Shown here one piece after another: positions 43,101 through 56,455 of a stretch of 64,000 nt of DNA (positions are counted from its first letter, which is position 1; each line of letters begins with the position of its first letter). The stretch is from Primulina eburnea (lineage: Eukaryota; Streptophyta; Magnoliopsida; Lamiales; Gesneriaceae), in NCBI RefSeq assembly GCF_022965805.1, contig NW_027331259.1, forward strand, positions 620,001 to 684,000, in the 5' to 3' direction. Made by a program: the position numbers and the translations under genes. The notes below the pieces were generated by a model. The model saw only the letters and a program-made list of their open reading frames with translations. It searched no databases and was not told the DNA's origin.

Positions 43101-45402
43101 CAGAAACAATAGTCATAGGCATGCCATGCAACCTAACGACTTCTCTAAAGAACAAATCTGCAATGTTTGAAGCATCATCGGTTTTGTGAAAGCTATAAAA
43201 TGTGTCATCTTAGAGAATATATCCACAACAATAAAAATAGAATCCCTCACTTTCTTAGTCCTAGGCAACCCAAAAATAAAGTCTATAGAAATGTCAATTC
43301 AAGTTCTTTTTAAGAATAGCACGCAAAAGTGTTCATAAAGTTCTATTGACGACTTCAGTTTGTCCAACAGTTTGAGGATGACTAGTAGTAGAAAACAACA
43401 ATTTTGTGCCAAGTTTAGCCCATAAAGTATTCCAAAAGTAACTCAAGAATTTAACATAGCGACCAGAAACAATAGTCCTAGGCATGCCATGCAACCTAAC
43501 GACTTCTCTAAAGAACAAATCCGCAATTTTTGAAGAATCATCGGTTTTATGACAAGCTATAAAATGTGGCATCTTAGAGAATCTATCCACAACAACAAAA
43601 ATAGAATCCATCCCCTTCTTAGTCTTAGGCAACCCCAAAATAAAGTCCATAGAAATGTAAATCAAAGTTCTTTTTAAGAATAGCACGCAAAAGTATTCCC
43701 AAAGTTCTATTGACGACTTCAGTTTGTCCATCTGTTTGAGGATGACAAGTAGTAGAAAACAATAATTTTGTGCCAAGTTTAGCCCATAAAGTATTCCAAA
43801 AATAACTCAAGAATATAACATCGCGATCAGAAACATAGTCATAGGCATGCCATGCAACCTAACGACTTCTCTAAAGAACAAATCCGCAATGTTTGAAGCA
43901 TCATCGGTTTTGGGAAAGCTATAAAATGTGCCATCTTAGAGAATCTATCCACAACAATAAAAATGGAATCCCTCCCCTTCTTAGTCCTAGGCAACCCAAA
44001 AATAAAGTCTATAGAAATGTCAATTCAAGTTCTTTTTAATAATAGCACGCAAAAGTGTTCATAAAGTTCTATTGACGACTTCAGTTTGTCCAACCGTTTG
44101 AGGATGACAAGTAGTAGAAAACAACAATTTTGTGCCAAGTTTAGCCCATAAAGTATTCCAAAAGTAACTCAAGAATTTAACATAGCGACCAGAAACAATA
44201 GTCCTAGGCATGCCATGCAACCTAACCACTTCTCTATAGAACAAATCCGCAATGTTTGAAGAATCATCGGTTTTATGACAAGCTATAAAATGTGTCATCT
44301 TAGATAATCTATCCACAACAACAAAAATAGAATCCCACCCATTCTTAGTCCTAGGCAACCCCAAAATAAAGTCCAAAGAAATGTCAATCCAAGTTCTTTT
44401 TAAGAATAGCACGCAAAAGTGTTCCCAAAGTTCTATTTACAACTTCAGTTTGTCCATCCGTTTGAGGATGACAAGTAGTAGAAAACAACAATTTTGTGCC
44501 AAGTTTAGCCCATAAAGTATTCCAAAAGTAACTCAAGAATATAACATCGCGATCAGAAACAATAGTCATAGGCATGCCATGCAACCTAACGACTTCTCTA
44601 AAGAAAAAATCCGCAATGTTTGAATAATCATCGGTTTTATGACAAGCTATAAAATGTGACATCTTAGAAAATCTATCCACAACAACAAAAATAGAATCCC
44701 CCCCTTCTTAGTCCTAGGCAACCCCAAAATAAAGTCAATACAAATGTCAATTCAAGTTCTTTTTAAGAATAGCACGCAAAAGTGTTCCCAAAGTTCTATT
44801 GACGACTTCAGTTTGTCCATCCGTTTGAGGATGACAAGTAGTAGAAAACAACAATTTTGTGCCAAGTTTCGCCCATAAAGTCTTCCAAAAGTAACTCAAG
44901 AATTTAACATCGCGACCAGAAACAAAAGTCCTAGACATGCCATGCAACCTAACGACTTCTCTAAAGAACAAATCCGCAATGTTTGAAGCATCATCGGTTT
45001 TATGACAAGCTATAAAATGTGCCATCTTAGAGAATCTATCCACAACAACAAAAATAGAATCCCTCCCCTTCTTAGTCCTAGGCAACCCCAAAATAACGTA
45101 CATAGAAATGTCAATCCAAGTTCTTTTCAAAAATAGCACGCAAAAGTGTTCCCAAAGTTCTATTGACAACTTCAGTTTGTCCATCCGTTTGAGGATGACA
45201 AGTAGTAGAAAACAACAATTTTGTGCCAAGTTTAGCCCATAAAGTCTTCCGAAAATAACTCAAGAGTATAACATCGCGACCAGAAACAATAGTTCTAGGC
45301 ATGCCATGCAACCTAACGACTTCTCTAAAGAACAAATCCGCAATGTTTGAAGCATCATCGGTTTTATGACAAGCTATAAAATGTGCCATCTTAGAGAATC
45401 TA
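40189..45402 (-). repeat. Integrase-derived 364-bp satellite, segment 3
   Basis: Continuation of segment 2 with the same polarity, about 14 units. One unit near 41735-41800 is shortened to ~187 bp by an internal deletion (TTTGACAAGCTATAAAATG junction). From about 42.9 kb two monomer types alternate: one with GCGATCAGAAACAATAGTCA (encoding SDRDVIF), one with AGCGACCAGAAAC plus GTTCATAAAG, giving a ~728-bp higher-order repeat. Confidence 0.96.
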
Positions 45403-47016
45403 TATAATAGCCGAAATGGTGTACGGTACGATTTAAGTTTCGTATGTTCATTTGAGTTATTTGATTAGAGGTTTAGAGTTGTGTTTATGGGCTATAGTAT
45501 GTTTAGTATATTGTTCTTGAGGTGTTAGTTGTTGTTGGTTGTTCGTTTCAGAGTTCCGGATCGATTTTAGTTGCATTGGAGGTGATCTTGGCCGTGACCT
45601 TAGTGCACCCGCGGTAGTGCAAGGAGTGCACCCGCGGTCGACTGTTCCAGTTTTTGTGTTGGAGGGCCGTAGCATCACCGCACCCGCGGTGATGCAGGGA
45701 CCGCACCCGCGGTGTGTAGCGCACCCGCGGTGCTTGCAGTGCCGCACCCGCGGTGTCTGTGGTTCAGGAATTTTGTGGACTGCCGAAAGCTCAGCGCACC
45801 CGCGGCCTTTGTGTTGGCGCACCCGCGGTGATGAACAGTAGAGGTATGGTCGAGATTTATAGTACCTTTTTGATGGATTTGACTTCATTCTTTCCTCTTT
45901 TCATTTCGAAATCCTCTCATTTCTTAGGGTTTTCTTCATTTCTTTCACTTCCTATCTTCGATTCAAGCGTTTATTTGGCGATTCGACTTGAGATCAACGT
46001 TCTCCGTGGTGCTAGGAAGCTTAGGTAAGTTTTTTGTGCGATTCTTTTAAGGTTTCGAGTTGAGAGTTGGGTTGGGTTTGTTATTCTTGTGGATTTATGG
46101 ATTATTAGCTTGGTTTCTTGGATTTGGAGTTGATATTGGTGTTATATTTGGATTATTGTTGTAGGTGGTGATCAAGAACTAAGTTTGTGGTGTTCTTGTG
46201 GGTTGTAAGTGGAATTCCTTCCTTTTTGCTCACATGATGTTATATGTATTGTGTTTAAAAGGTTTTATGTGATATTCCCTTCCATTTGAACCATTGTATG
46301 TATTGATTCAATTGTTATATTTATTGGGGCATTTGTTGTCTCATATATATATATATTGAAAAAGGGAATACAAGAGAAATATAGAGTTTCAAAGTTCATG
46401 TTTAAATGTCAGAGAATTCAAATGTTTCCGGATTGATAAATACATAGTCAGAGATTGCATGCAATATTAGTTGATCAACGCCCATAGGCTTTTATCCCCC
46501 AGAGTTATCGGTATTTATATCGATTTGGGATAGAAGCAACCCACAGACAGAGATACTATTGATATCAATCCCCATAGTAACGATAAATACCATCTCATTG
46601 CTATTGCTATTGCTATTGATATGATATTCATGTTCAGAGTTTACAGTCCAGAGTTGATGGTATTTATGATTTCAAAGCTATGTTTTACAGATTTTATTGT
46701 TCATTGCTATGTAAGAGTTCCACTTGCTGAGATTTATTCTCATTTCAGTTATTTCATGTGTTGCAGATCAGAGTGGTGGCACGGGACGTTGACTGCGAGA
46801 CAGGGGTCATATGCATACACCGATGGAAGGATGATTCTGATGGCATGATCATAGAAATGATGTTTTGTTTTTGTTATGTCATTTAAATGATCATGTATTT
46901 ATTTTGGATGTAAATGTTTAAAGAAGTGTATTTTGAAACTCCTTCCATATTTAAAGTAAAATTTTTAATTTCCGCTGCGAATTTTTAATGTTATGGGGTA
47001 GAGGTGTCACAATCTA
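45398..47016 (+). mobile_element. Solo LTR G with ATCTA target-site duplication
   Basis: The LTR proper is 45403-47011 (1609 bp), flanked by ATCTA at 45398-45402 and 47012-47016. It starts TATAATAGCCG, probably a mutated TGTAATAGCCG, and ends GGTGTCACA. Removing it rejoins the satellite as GAATCTATCCACAAC. It is not closely similar to the other LTRs outside the GC dyads at 45605-45830. The rest has a long T-rich middle and no credible gene. Orientation assumed from TG...CA and from dyads preceding a weak TATA-like TTATAGTA near 45856. Confidence 0.88.
45605..45830 (+). promoter_or_regulatory. GCACCCGCGGT dyad array in solo LTR G
   Basis: About eight copies of GCACCCGCGG, most inside ACCGCACCCGCGGT, with irregular spacing. 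The same motif is found in solo LTR F, E5 and the E2 LTR although the surrounding LTR sequences differ. Confidence 0.75.
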
Positions 47017-50000
47017 TCCACAACAACAAAAATAGAATCCCTCCCCTTCTTAGTCCTTGGCAACCCCAAAATAAAGTACATAGAAATGCCAATCCAAGTT
47101 CTTTTTAAGAATAGCACGCAAAAGTGTTCCCAAAGTTCTATTGACAACTTCAGTTTGTCCATCCGTTTGAGGATGACAAGTAGTAGAAAACAACAATTTT
47201 GTGCCAAGTTTAGCCCATAAAGTCTTCCAAAAGTAACTCAAGAATTTAACATCGCGACCAGAAACAATAGTCCTAGGCATGTCATGCAACCTAACGACTT
47301 CTCTAAAGAACAAATCCGCAATGTTTGAAACATCATCGTTTTTCTGACAAGCTATAAAATGTGCCATCTTAGAGAATCTATCCACAACAACAAAAATAGA
47401 ATCCCCCCCCTTCTTAGTCCTAGGCAACCCCAAAATAAAGTCCATACAAATGTCAATCCAAGTTCTTTTTAAGAATAGCACGCAAAAGTATTCCCAAAGT
47501 TCTATTGACGACTTCAGTTTGTCCATTATTTTGAGGATGAAAAGTAGTAGAAAACAACAATTTTGTGCCAAGTTTAGCCCATAAAGTCTTCCAAAAGTAA
47601 CTCAAGAGTTTAACATAGCGACCAGAAACAAAAGTCCTAGGCATGCCATGCAACCTAACGACTTCTCTAAAGAACAAATCCGCAATATTTGAAGAATCAT
47701 CGGTTTTATGACAAGCTATAAAATGTGTCATCTTAGAGAATCTATCCACAACAACAAAAATAGAATCCCACCCATTCTTAGTCCTAGGCAACCCCAAAAT
47801 AAAGTCCAAAGAAATGTCAATCCAAGTTCTTTTTAAGAATAGCACGCAAAAGTGTTCCCAAAGTTCTATTTACAACTTCAGTTTGTCCATCCGTTTGAGG
47901 ATGACAAGTAGTAGAAAACAACAATTTTGTGCCAAGTTTAACCCATAAAGTATTCCAAAAGTAACTCAAGAATATAACATCGCGATCAGAAACAATAGTC
48001 ATAGGCATGCCATGCAACCTAACGACTTCTCTAAAGAAAAAATCCGCAATGTTTGAAGAATCATCGGTTTTATGACAAGCTATAAAATGTGACATCTTAG
48101 AGAATCTATCCACAACAACAAAAATAGAATCCCCCTCCTTCTTAGTCCTAGGCAACCCCAAAATAAAGTCAATACAAATGTCAATCCAAGTTCTTTTTAA
48201 GAATAGCACGCAAAAGTGTTCCCAAAGTTCTATTGACGACTTCAGTTTGTCCATCCGTTTGAGGATGACAAGTAGTAGAAAACAACAATTTTGTGCCAAG
48301 TTTCGCCCATAAAGTCTTCCAAAAGTAACTCAAGAATTTAACATCGTGACCAGAAACAAAAGTCCTAGGCATGCCATGCAACCTAACGACTTCTCTAAAA
48401 AACAAATCCTCAATGTTTGAAGCATCATCGATTTTAATACAAGCTATAAAATGTGCCATCTTAGAGAATATATCCACAACAACAAAAATAGAATACCTCC
48501 CCTTCTTAGTCCTAGGCAACCCAAAAATAAAGTCCATAGAAATGTCAATCCAAGTTCTTTTTAAGAATAGCACGCAAAAGTGTTCCCAAATTTCTATTGA
48601 CAACTTCAGTTTGTCCATCTGTTTGAGAATGACAAGTAGTAGAAAACAATAATTTTTTGCCAAGTTTAGCCCATAAAGTATTCCAAAAGTAACTCAAGAA
48701 TATAACATCGCGATCAGAAACAATAGTCATAGGCATGCCATGCAACCTAACGACTTCTCTAAAGAACAAATCCGCAATGTTTGAAGCATCATCGGTTTTG
48801 GGAAAGCTATAAAATGTGCTATCTTAGAGAATCAATCCACAACAATAAAATAGAATCCCTCCCCTTCTTAGTCCTAGGCAATCCAAAAATAAAGTCTATA
48901 GAAATGTCAATTCAAGTTCTTTTTAAGAATAGCACGCAAAAGTGTTCATAAAGTTCTATTGACCACTTCAGTTTGTCCAACCGTTTGAGGATGACAAGTA
49001 GTAGAAAACAACAATTTTGTGTCAAGTTTAGCCCATAAAGTATTCCAAAAGTAACTCAAGAATTTAACATAGCGACCAGAAACAATAGTCCTAGGCATGC
49101 CATGCAACCTAACGACTTCTCTAAAGAACAAATCCGCAATGTTTGAAGAATCATCGGTTTTATGACAAGCTATAAAATGTGCCGTCTTAGAGAATCTATC
49201 CACTACAACAAAAAAATAGAATCCCACCCATTGTTAGTCCTAGGCAACCCCAAAATAAAGTCCAAAGAAATGTCAATCCAAGTTCTTTTTAAGAATAGCA
49301 CGCAAAAGTGTCCCAAAGTTCTATTGACAACTTCAGTTTGTCCATCCGTTTGAGGATGACAAGTAGTAGAAAACAACAATTTTGTGCCAAGTTTAGCCCA
49401 TAAAGTATTCCAAAAGTAACTCCAGAATATAACATCGCGATCAGAAACAATAGTCATAGGCATGCCATGCAACCTAACGACTTCTCTAAAGAAAAAATCC
49501 GCAATGTTTGAAGAATCATCGGTTTTATGACAAGCTACAAAATGTGCCATCTTAGAGAATCTATCCACAACAACAAAAATAGAATACATCCCCTTCTTAG
49601 TCCTAGGCAACCCCAAAATAAAGTCCATAGAAATGTCAATCCAAGTTCTTTTTAAGAATAGCACGCAAAAGTGTTCCCAAAGTTCTATTGACGACTTCAG
49701 TTTGTCCATTCGTTTGAGGATGACAAGTAGTAGAAACAACAATTTTTTGCCAAGTTTAGCCCATAAAGTATTCCAAAAGTAACTCAAGAATTTAACAAAG
49801 CGATCAGAAACAATAGTCCTAGGCATGCCATGCAACCTCACGACTTCTCTAAAGAACAAATCCGCAATGTTTGAAGCATCATCGGTTTTATGACAAGCTA
49901 AAAAATGTGCCATCTTAGAGAATATATCCAGAACGACAAAAATAGAATCCCTCCCCTTCTTAGTCCTAGGCAACCCCAAAATAAAGTCCATAGAAATGTC

Positions 50001-53000
50001 AATCCAAGTTCTTTTTAAGAATAGCTCGCAAAAGTGTTCCCAAAGTTCTATTGACAACTTCAGTTTGTCCATCCGTTTGAGGATGACAAGTAGTAGAAAA
50101 CAACAATTTTGTGCCAAGTTTAGCCCATAAAGTCTTCCGAAAGTAACTCAAAAATTTAACATCGCGACTAGAAACAATTGTTATAGGCATGCCATGCAAC
50201 CTAACGACTTCTCTAAAGAACAAATCCGCAATGTTTGATGCATCATCGGTTTTATGACAAGCTATAAAATGTCCCATCTTAGAGAATCTATCCACAACAA
50301 CAAAAATAGAATCCCCGCCACCCCTCTTAGTCCTAGGCAACCCCAAAATAAAGTCAATACAAATGTCAATCCAAGTTATTTTTGAGAATAGCACGCAAAA
50401 GTGTTCCCAAAGTTCTATTGACAACTTCAGTTTGTCCATCCGTTTGAGGATGACAAGTAGTAGAAAACAACAATTTTGTGCCAAGTTTAGCCCATAAAGT
50501 CTTCCAAAAGTAACTCAAGAATTTAACATCGCGACCAGAAAAAATAGTCCTAGGCATGCCATACAACCTAACGACTTCTCTAAAGAACAAATCCGCAACG
50601 TTTGAAGCATCTTTGGTTTTATGACAAGCTATAAAATGTGCCATCTTAGAGAATCTATCCACAACAACAAAAATAGAATCCCTCCCCTTCTTAGTCCTAG
50701 GCAACCCCAAAATAAAGTCCATAGAAATGTCAATCCAAATTCTTTTTAAGAATAGCTCGCAAAACCGGTCCGAGAGTTATATTGACGACTTCAGTTTGTC
50801 CATCCGTTTGAGGATGACAAGTAGTAGAAAACAACAATTTTGTGCCAAGTTTAGCCCATAAAGTCTTCCGAAAGTAACTCAAAAATTTAACATCGCGACC
50901 AGAAAAAATAGTTCTAGGCATGCCATGCAACCTAACGACTTCTCTAAAGAACAAATCTACAATGTTTGAAGCATCATCGGTTTTATGACAAGCTATAAAA
51001 TGTGCCATCTTAGAGAATCTATCCACAACAACAAAAATAGAATCCCCCCCTTCTTAGTCCTAGGCAACCCCAAAATAGAGTCAATACAAATGTCAATCCA
51101 AGTTCTTTTTAAGAATAGCACGCAAAAGTGTTCCCAAAGTTCTATTGACAACTTCAGTTTTTCCATCCGTTTGAGGATGACAAGTAGTATAGAACAACAA
51201 TTTTGTGCCAAGTTTAGCCCATAAAGTTTTCCAAAAGTAACTCAAGAATTTAACATAGCGACCAGAAACAATAGTCCTAGGCATGCCATGCAACCTAACG
51301 ACTTCTCTAAAAAACAAATCCGCAATGTTTGAAGAATCATCGTTTTATGACAAGCTATAAAATGTGCCATCTTAGAGAATCTATCCACAACAACAAAATA
51401 GAATCCCTCCCATTCTTAGTCCTAGGCAACCCCAAAATAAAGTCCATAGAAATGTAAATCAAAGTTCTTTTTAAGTATAGCACGCAAAAGTGTTCCCAAA
51501 GTTCTATTGACGACTTCAGTTTGTCCATCTGTTTGAGGATGACAAGTAGTAGAAAACAATAATTTTGTGCCAAGTTTAGCCCATAAAGTATTCCAAAAGT
51601 AACTCAAGAATATAACATCGCGATCAGAAACAATAGTCATAGGCATGCCATGCAACCTAACGACTTCTCTAAAGAACAAATCCGCAATGTTTGAAGCATC
51701 ATCGGTTTTGTGAAAGCTATAAAATGTGCCATCTTAGAGAATCTATCAACAACAATAAAAATAGAATCCCTCCCCTTCTTAGTCCTAGGCAACCCAAAAA
51801 TAAAGTCTATAGAAATGTCAATTCAAGTTCTTTTTAAGAATAGCACGCAAAAGTGTTCATAAAGTTCTATTGACGACTTCAGTTTGTCCAACCGTTTGAG
51901 GATGACAAGTAGTAGAAAACAACAATTTTGTGCCAAGTTTAGCCCATAAAGTATTCCAAAAGTAACTCAAGAATTTAACATAGCGACCAGTAACAATAGT
52001 CCTAGGCATGCCATGCAACCTAACGACTTCTCTAAAAAACAAATCCGCAATGTTTGAAGAATCATCGGTTTTACGACAAGCTATAAAATGTGCCATCTTA
52101 GAGAATCTATCCACAACAACAAAAATAGAATCCCTCCCATTCTTAGTCCTAGGAAACCCCAAAATAAAGTCCAAAGAAATGTCAATCCAAGTTCTTTTTA
52201 AGAATAGCACGCAAAAGTGTTCCCAAAGTTCTATTGACGACTTCAATTTGTCCATTCGTTTGAGAATGACAAGTAGTAGAAAACAACAATTTTGTGCCAA
52301 GTTTAGCCCATAAAGTATTCCAAAAGTAACTCAAGAATTTAACATAGCGATCAGAAACAATAGTCCTAGGCATGCCATGCAACCTCACGACTTCTCTAAA
52401 GAACAAATCCGCAATGTTTGAAGCATCATCGGTTTTATGACAAGCTAAAAAATGTGCCATCTTAGCGAATCTATCCAGAACAACAAAAATAGAATCCCTC
52501 CCCTTCTTAGTCCTAGGCAACCCCAAAATAAAGTCCATAGAAAAGTCAATCCAAGTTCTTTTTAAGAATAGCACGCAAAAGTGTTCCCAAAGTTCTATTG
52601 ACAACTTCAGTTTGTCCATCCGTTTGAGGATGACAAGTAGTAGAAAACAACAATTTTGTGCCAAGTTTAGCCCATAAAGTCTTCCGAAAGTAACTCAAAA
52701 ATTAAACATCGCGACCAGAAACAATAGTTATAGGCATGCCATGCAACCTAACGACTTCTCTAAAGAACAAATCCGCAATGTTTGAAGCATCATCGGTTTT
52801 ATGACAAGCTATAAAATGTCCCATCTTAGAGAATCTATCCACAACAACAAAAATATAATCCCCCCACCCCTCTTAGTCCTAGGCATCCCCAAAATAAAGT
52901 CAATACAAATGTCAATCCAAGTTATTTTTAAGAATAGCACGCAAAAGTGTTCCCAAAGTTCTATTGACAACTTCAGTTTGTCCATCCGTTTGAGGATGAC

Positions 53001-56000
53001 AAGTAGTAGAAAACAACAATTTTGTGCCAAGTTTAGCCCATAAAGTATTCCAAAAGTAACTCCAGAATATAATATCGCGATCAGAAACAATAGTCCTAGG
53101 CATGCCATGCAACCTCACGACTTCTCTAAAGAACAAATCCGCAATGTTTGAAGCATCATCGGTTTTATGACAAGCTAAAAAATGTGCCATCTTAGAGAAT
53201 CTATCCAGAACAACAAAAATAGAATCTCTCCCCTTCTTAGTCCTAGGAAACCCCAAAATAAAGTCCATAGAAATGTCAATCCAAGTTCTTTTTAAGAATA
53301 GCACGCAAAAGTGTTCCCAAAGTTCTATTGACAACTTCAGTTTGTCCATCCGTTTGAGGATGACAAGTAGTAGAAAACAACAATTTTGTGCCAAGTTTAG
53401 CCCATAAAGTCTTCCAAAAGTAATTCAAAAATTTAACATCGCGACCAGAAACAATAGTTCTAGGCATGCCATGCAACCTAACGACTTCTCTAAAGAACAA
53501 ATCTACAATGTTTGAAGCATCATCGGTTTTATGACAAGCTATAAAATGTGCCATCTTAGAGAATCTATCCACAACAACAGAAATAGAATCCCCCCCTTCT
53601 TAGTCCTAGGCAACCCCAAAATAGAGTCAATACAAATGTCAATCCAAGTTCTTTTTAAGAATAGCACGCAAAAGTTTTCCCAAAGTTCTATTGACATCTT
53701 CAGTTTTTCCATCCGTTTGAGGATGACAAGTAGTAGAAAACAACAATTTTGTGCCAAGTTTAGCCCATAAAGTTTTCCAAAAGTAACTCAAGAATTTAAC
53801 ATCGCGACCAGAAACAATAGTCCTAGGCATGCCATGCGACCTAACGACTTCTCTAAAGAAAAAATCTGCAATGTTTGAAGCATCATCGGTTTTATGACAA
53901 GCTATAAAATGTGCCATCTTTGAGAATCTTTCCACAACAACAAAAACAGAATCCCTCCCCTTCTTAGTCCTAGGCAACCCCAAAATAAAGTCCATAGAAA
54001 TGTCAATCCAAGTTCTTTTTAAGAATAGCACGAAAAACCGGTCCGAGAGTTCTATTGACGACTTCAGTTTTTCCATCCGTTTGAGGATGACAAGTAGTAG
54101 AAAACAACAATTTTGTGCCAAGTTTAGCACATAAGTCTTCCGAAAGTAACTTAAGAATATAACATCGAGATCAAAAACAATAGTCATAGACATGCCATGC
54201 AACCTGACGACTTCTCTAAAGAACAAATCCGCAATGTTTGAAGCATCATCGGTTTTATGACAAGCTATAAAATGTGCCATCTTAGAGAATCTATCCACAA
54301 CAACTAAAATAGAATCCCCCCTTCTTAGTCCTAGACAACCCCAAAATAAAGTCCATAGAAATGTAAATCAAAGTTCTTCTTAAGAATAGCACGCAAAAGT
54401 GTTCCCAAAGTTCTATTGACAACTTCAGTTTGTCCATCCGTTTGAGGAAGACAAGTAGTAGAAAACAACAATTTTGTGCCAAATTTAGCGCATAAAGTCT
54501 TCCGAAAGTAACTGAAGAATATAACATCGCGATCAGAAACAATAGTCATAGACATGCCATGCAACCTAACGACTTCTCTAAAGAACAAATCCGCAATGCT
54601 TGAAGCATCATCGGTTTTATGACAAGCTATAAAATGTGCCATCTTAGAGAATCTATCCACAACAACAAAAATAGAATCCCTCCCTTTCTTAGTCCTAGGC
54701 AACCCCAAAATAAAGTCCATAGAAATGTAAATCAAAGTCCTTCTTAAGAATAGCACGCAAAAGTGTTCCCAAAGTTCTATTGACAACTTAGGTTTGTCCT
54801 TCCGTTTGAGGATGACAAGTAGTAGAAAACAACAATTTTGTGCCAAGTTTAGCCCATAAAGTCTTCCAAAAGTAACTCAAGAATTTAACATCGCGACCAG
54901 AAACAATTGTCCTAGGCATGCCATGCAACCTAGCGACTTCTCTAAAGAACAAATCCGCAATGTTTGAAGCATCATCGGTTTTATGACAAGCTATAAAATG
55001 TGCCATATTAGAAAATCTATCCACAACAACAAAAATAGAATCCATCCCCTTCTTAGTCCTTGGCAACCCCAAATTAAAGTCCATAGAAATGTCAATCCAA
55101 GTTCTTTTTAAGAATAGCACGCAAAACTGTTCCCAAAGTTCTATTGACGACTTCAGTTTGTCCATCCGTTTGAGGATGACAAGTAGTAGAAAACAACAAT
55201 TTTGTGCCAAGTTTAGCCCATAAAGTCTTCCAAAAGTAACTCAAGAATTTAACATCGCGACCAGAAAAAATAGTCCTAGGCATGCCATGCAACCTAACGA
55301 CTTCTCTAAAGAACAAATCCGCAACGTTTGAAGCATCTTCGGTTTTATGACAAGCTATAAAATGTGCCATCTTAGAGAATCTATCCACAACAACAAAAAT
55401 AGAATCCCTCCCCTTCTTAGTCCTAGGCAACCCCAAAATAAAGTCCATAGAAATGTCAATCCAAGTTCTTTTTAAGAATAGCTCGCATAACCGGTCCGAG
55501 AGTTATATTGACGACTTCAGTTTGTCCATCCGTTTGAGGATGACAAGTAGTAGAAAACAACAATTTTGTGCCAAGTTTAGCCCCATAAGGTATACCAAAA
55601 GTAACTCAAGAATTTAACATCGCGACCATAAACAATAGTGCTAGGCATGCCATGCAACCTAACGACTTCACTAAATAACAAATCCGCAATGTTTGAAGCA
55701 TCATCGATTTTATGATAATCTATAAAATGTGCCATCTTAGAGAATCTATCCACAACAACAAAAATAGAATCACTCCCAATCTTAGTCCAAGGCAACCCCA
55801 AAATAAAGTCCATAGAAATGTCAATCCAAGTTCTTTTTAAGAATAGCACGCAAAACTTTTCCCAAAGTTCAATTGACGACTTTAGTTTGTCCATCCGTTA
55901 GAGGATGACAAGTAGTAGAAAACAACAATTTTGTGCCAAGTTTAGCCCATAAAGTATTCCAAAAGTAACTAAAGAATATAACATCGCGATCAGAAACAAT

Positions 56001-56455
56001 ATTCATAAGCATACCATGCAACCTAACGACATCTCTAAATAACAAATCCGCCATGTTTGAAGCAACATCGGTTTTATGACAAGCTATAAAATGTGCCAAC
56101 TTAGAGAATCTATCCACAACAACAAAAATAGAATCCCTCCCCTTCTTAGTCCTAGGCAACCCCAAAATAAAGTCCATAAAAATGTAAGTTCTTTTTAAGA
56201 ATAGCACGCATAGGTGTTCCCAAAGTTCTATTGACGACTTCAGTTTGTCCATCCGTTTGAGGATGACAAGTAGTAGAAAACAACAATTTTGTGCCAAGTT
56301 TATCCCATAAAGTCTTCCTAAAGTAACTTAAGAATATAACATCGCGATCAGAAACAATAGTCATAGACATGCCATGCAACCTAACGACTTCTCTAAAGAA
56401 CAAATCCGCAATGTTTGAAGCATCATCGGTTTTATGACAAGCTATAAAATGTTCC
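47012..56455 (-). repeat. Integrase-derived 364-bp satellite, segment 4
   Basis: The longest uninterrupted segment, about 26 monomers in one polarity. It contains the dimeric pattern again (SDRDVIF-type units at about 47971, 48701 and 49431, two monomers apart) and a rare variant CCGGTCCGAGAG in place of GTGTTCCCAAAG at about 50763, 54041 and 55491. Small indels are frequent, as between 54160 and 54300 and near 56180. It is cut at GTTCC by the copia solo LTR. Confidence 0.96.

Noticed and set aside
45457..45888. ORFs over the GC dyads of solo LTR G
   Set aside because: Low-complexity translation of GCACCCGCGG repeats, open on both strands, no homology seen.
7681..56403. Dozens of repeated ~145-160-codon minus-strand ORFs that look like a tandem gene family
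   Set aside because: They are shifted-frame readings across satellite monomer junctions: the first ~36 residues are the same DNA read in the wrong frame, followed by the integrase fragment. No start context, promoter or stable length; the 364-bp period rules out a repeated gene product.
7733..56455. Regular repeat array considered as CRISPR
   Set aside because: The whole 364-bp unit repeats with no unique spacers, and the genome is eukaryotic.
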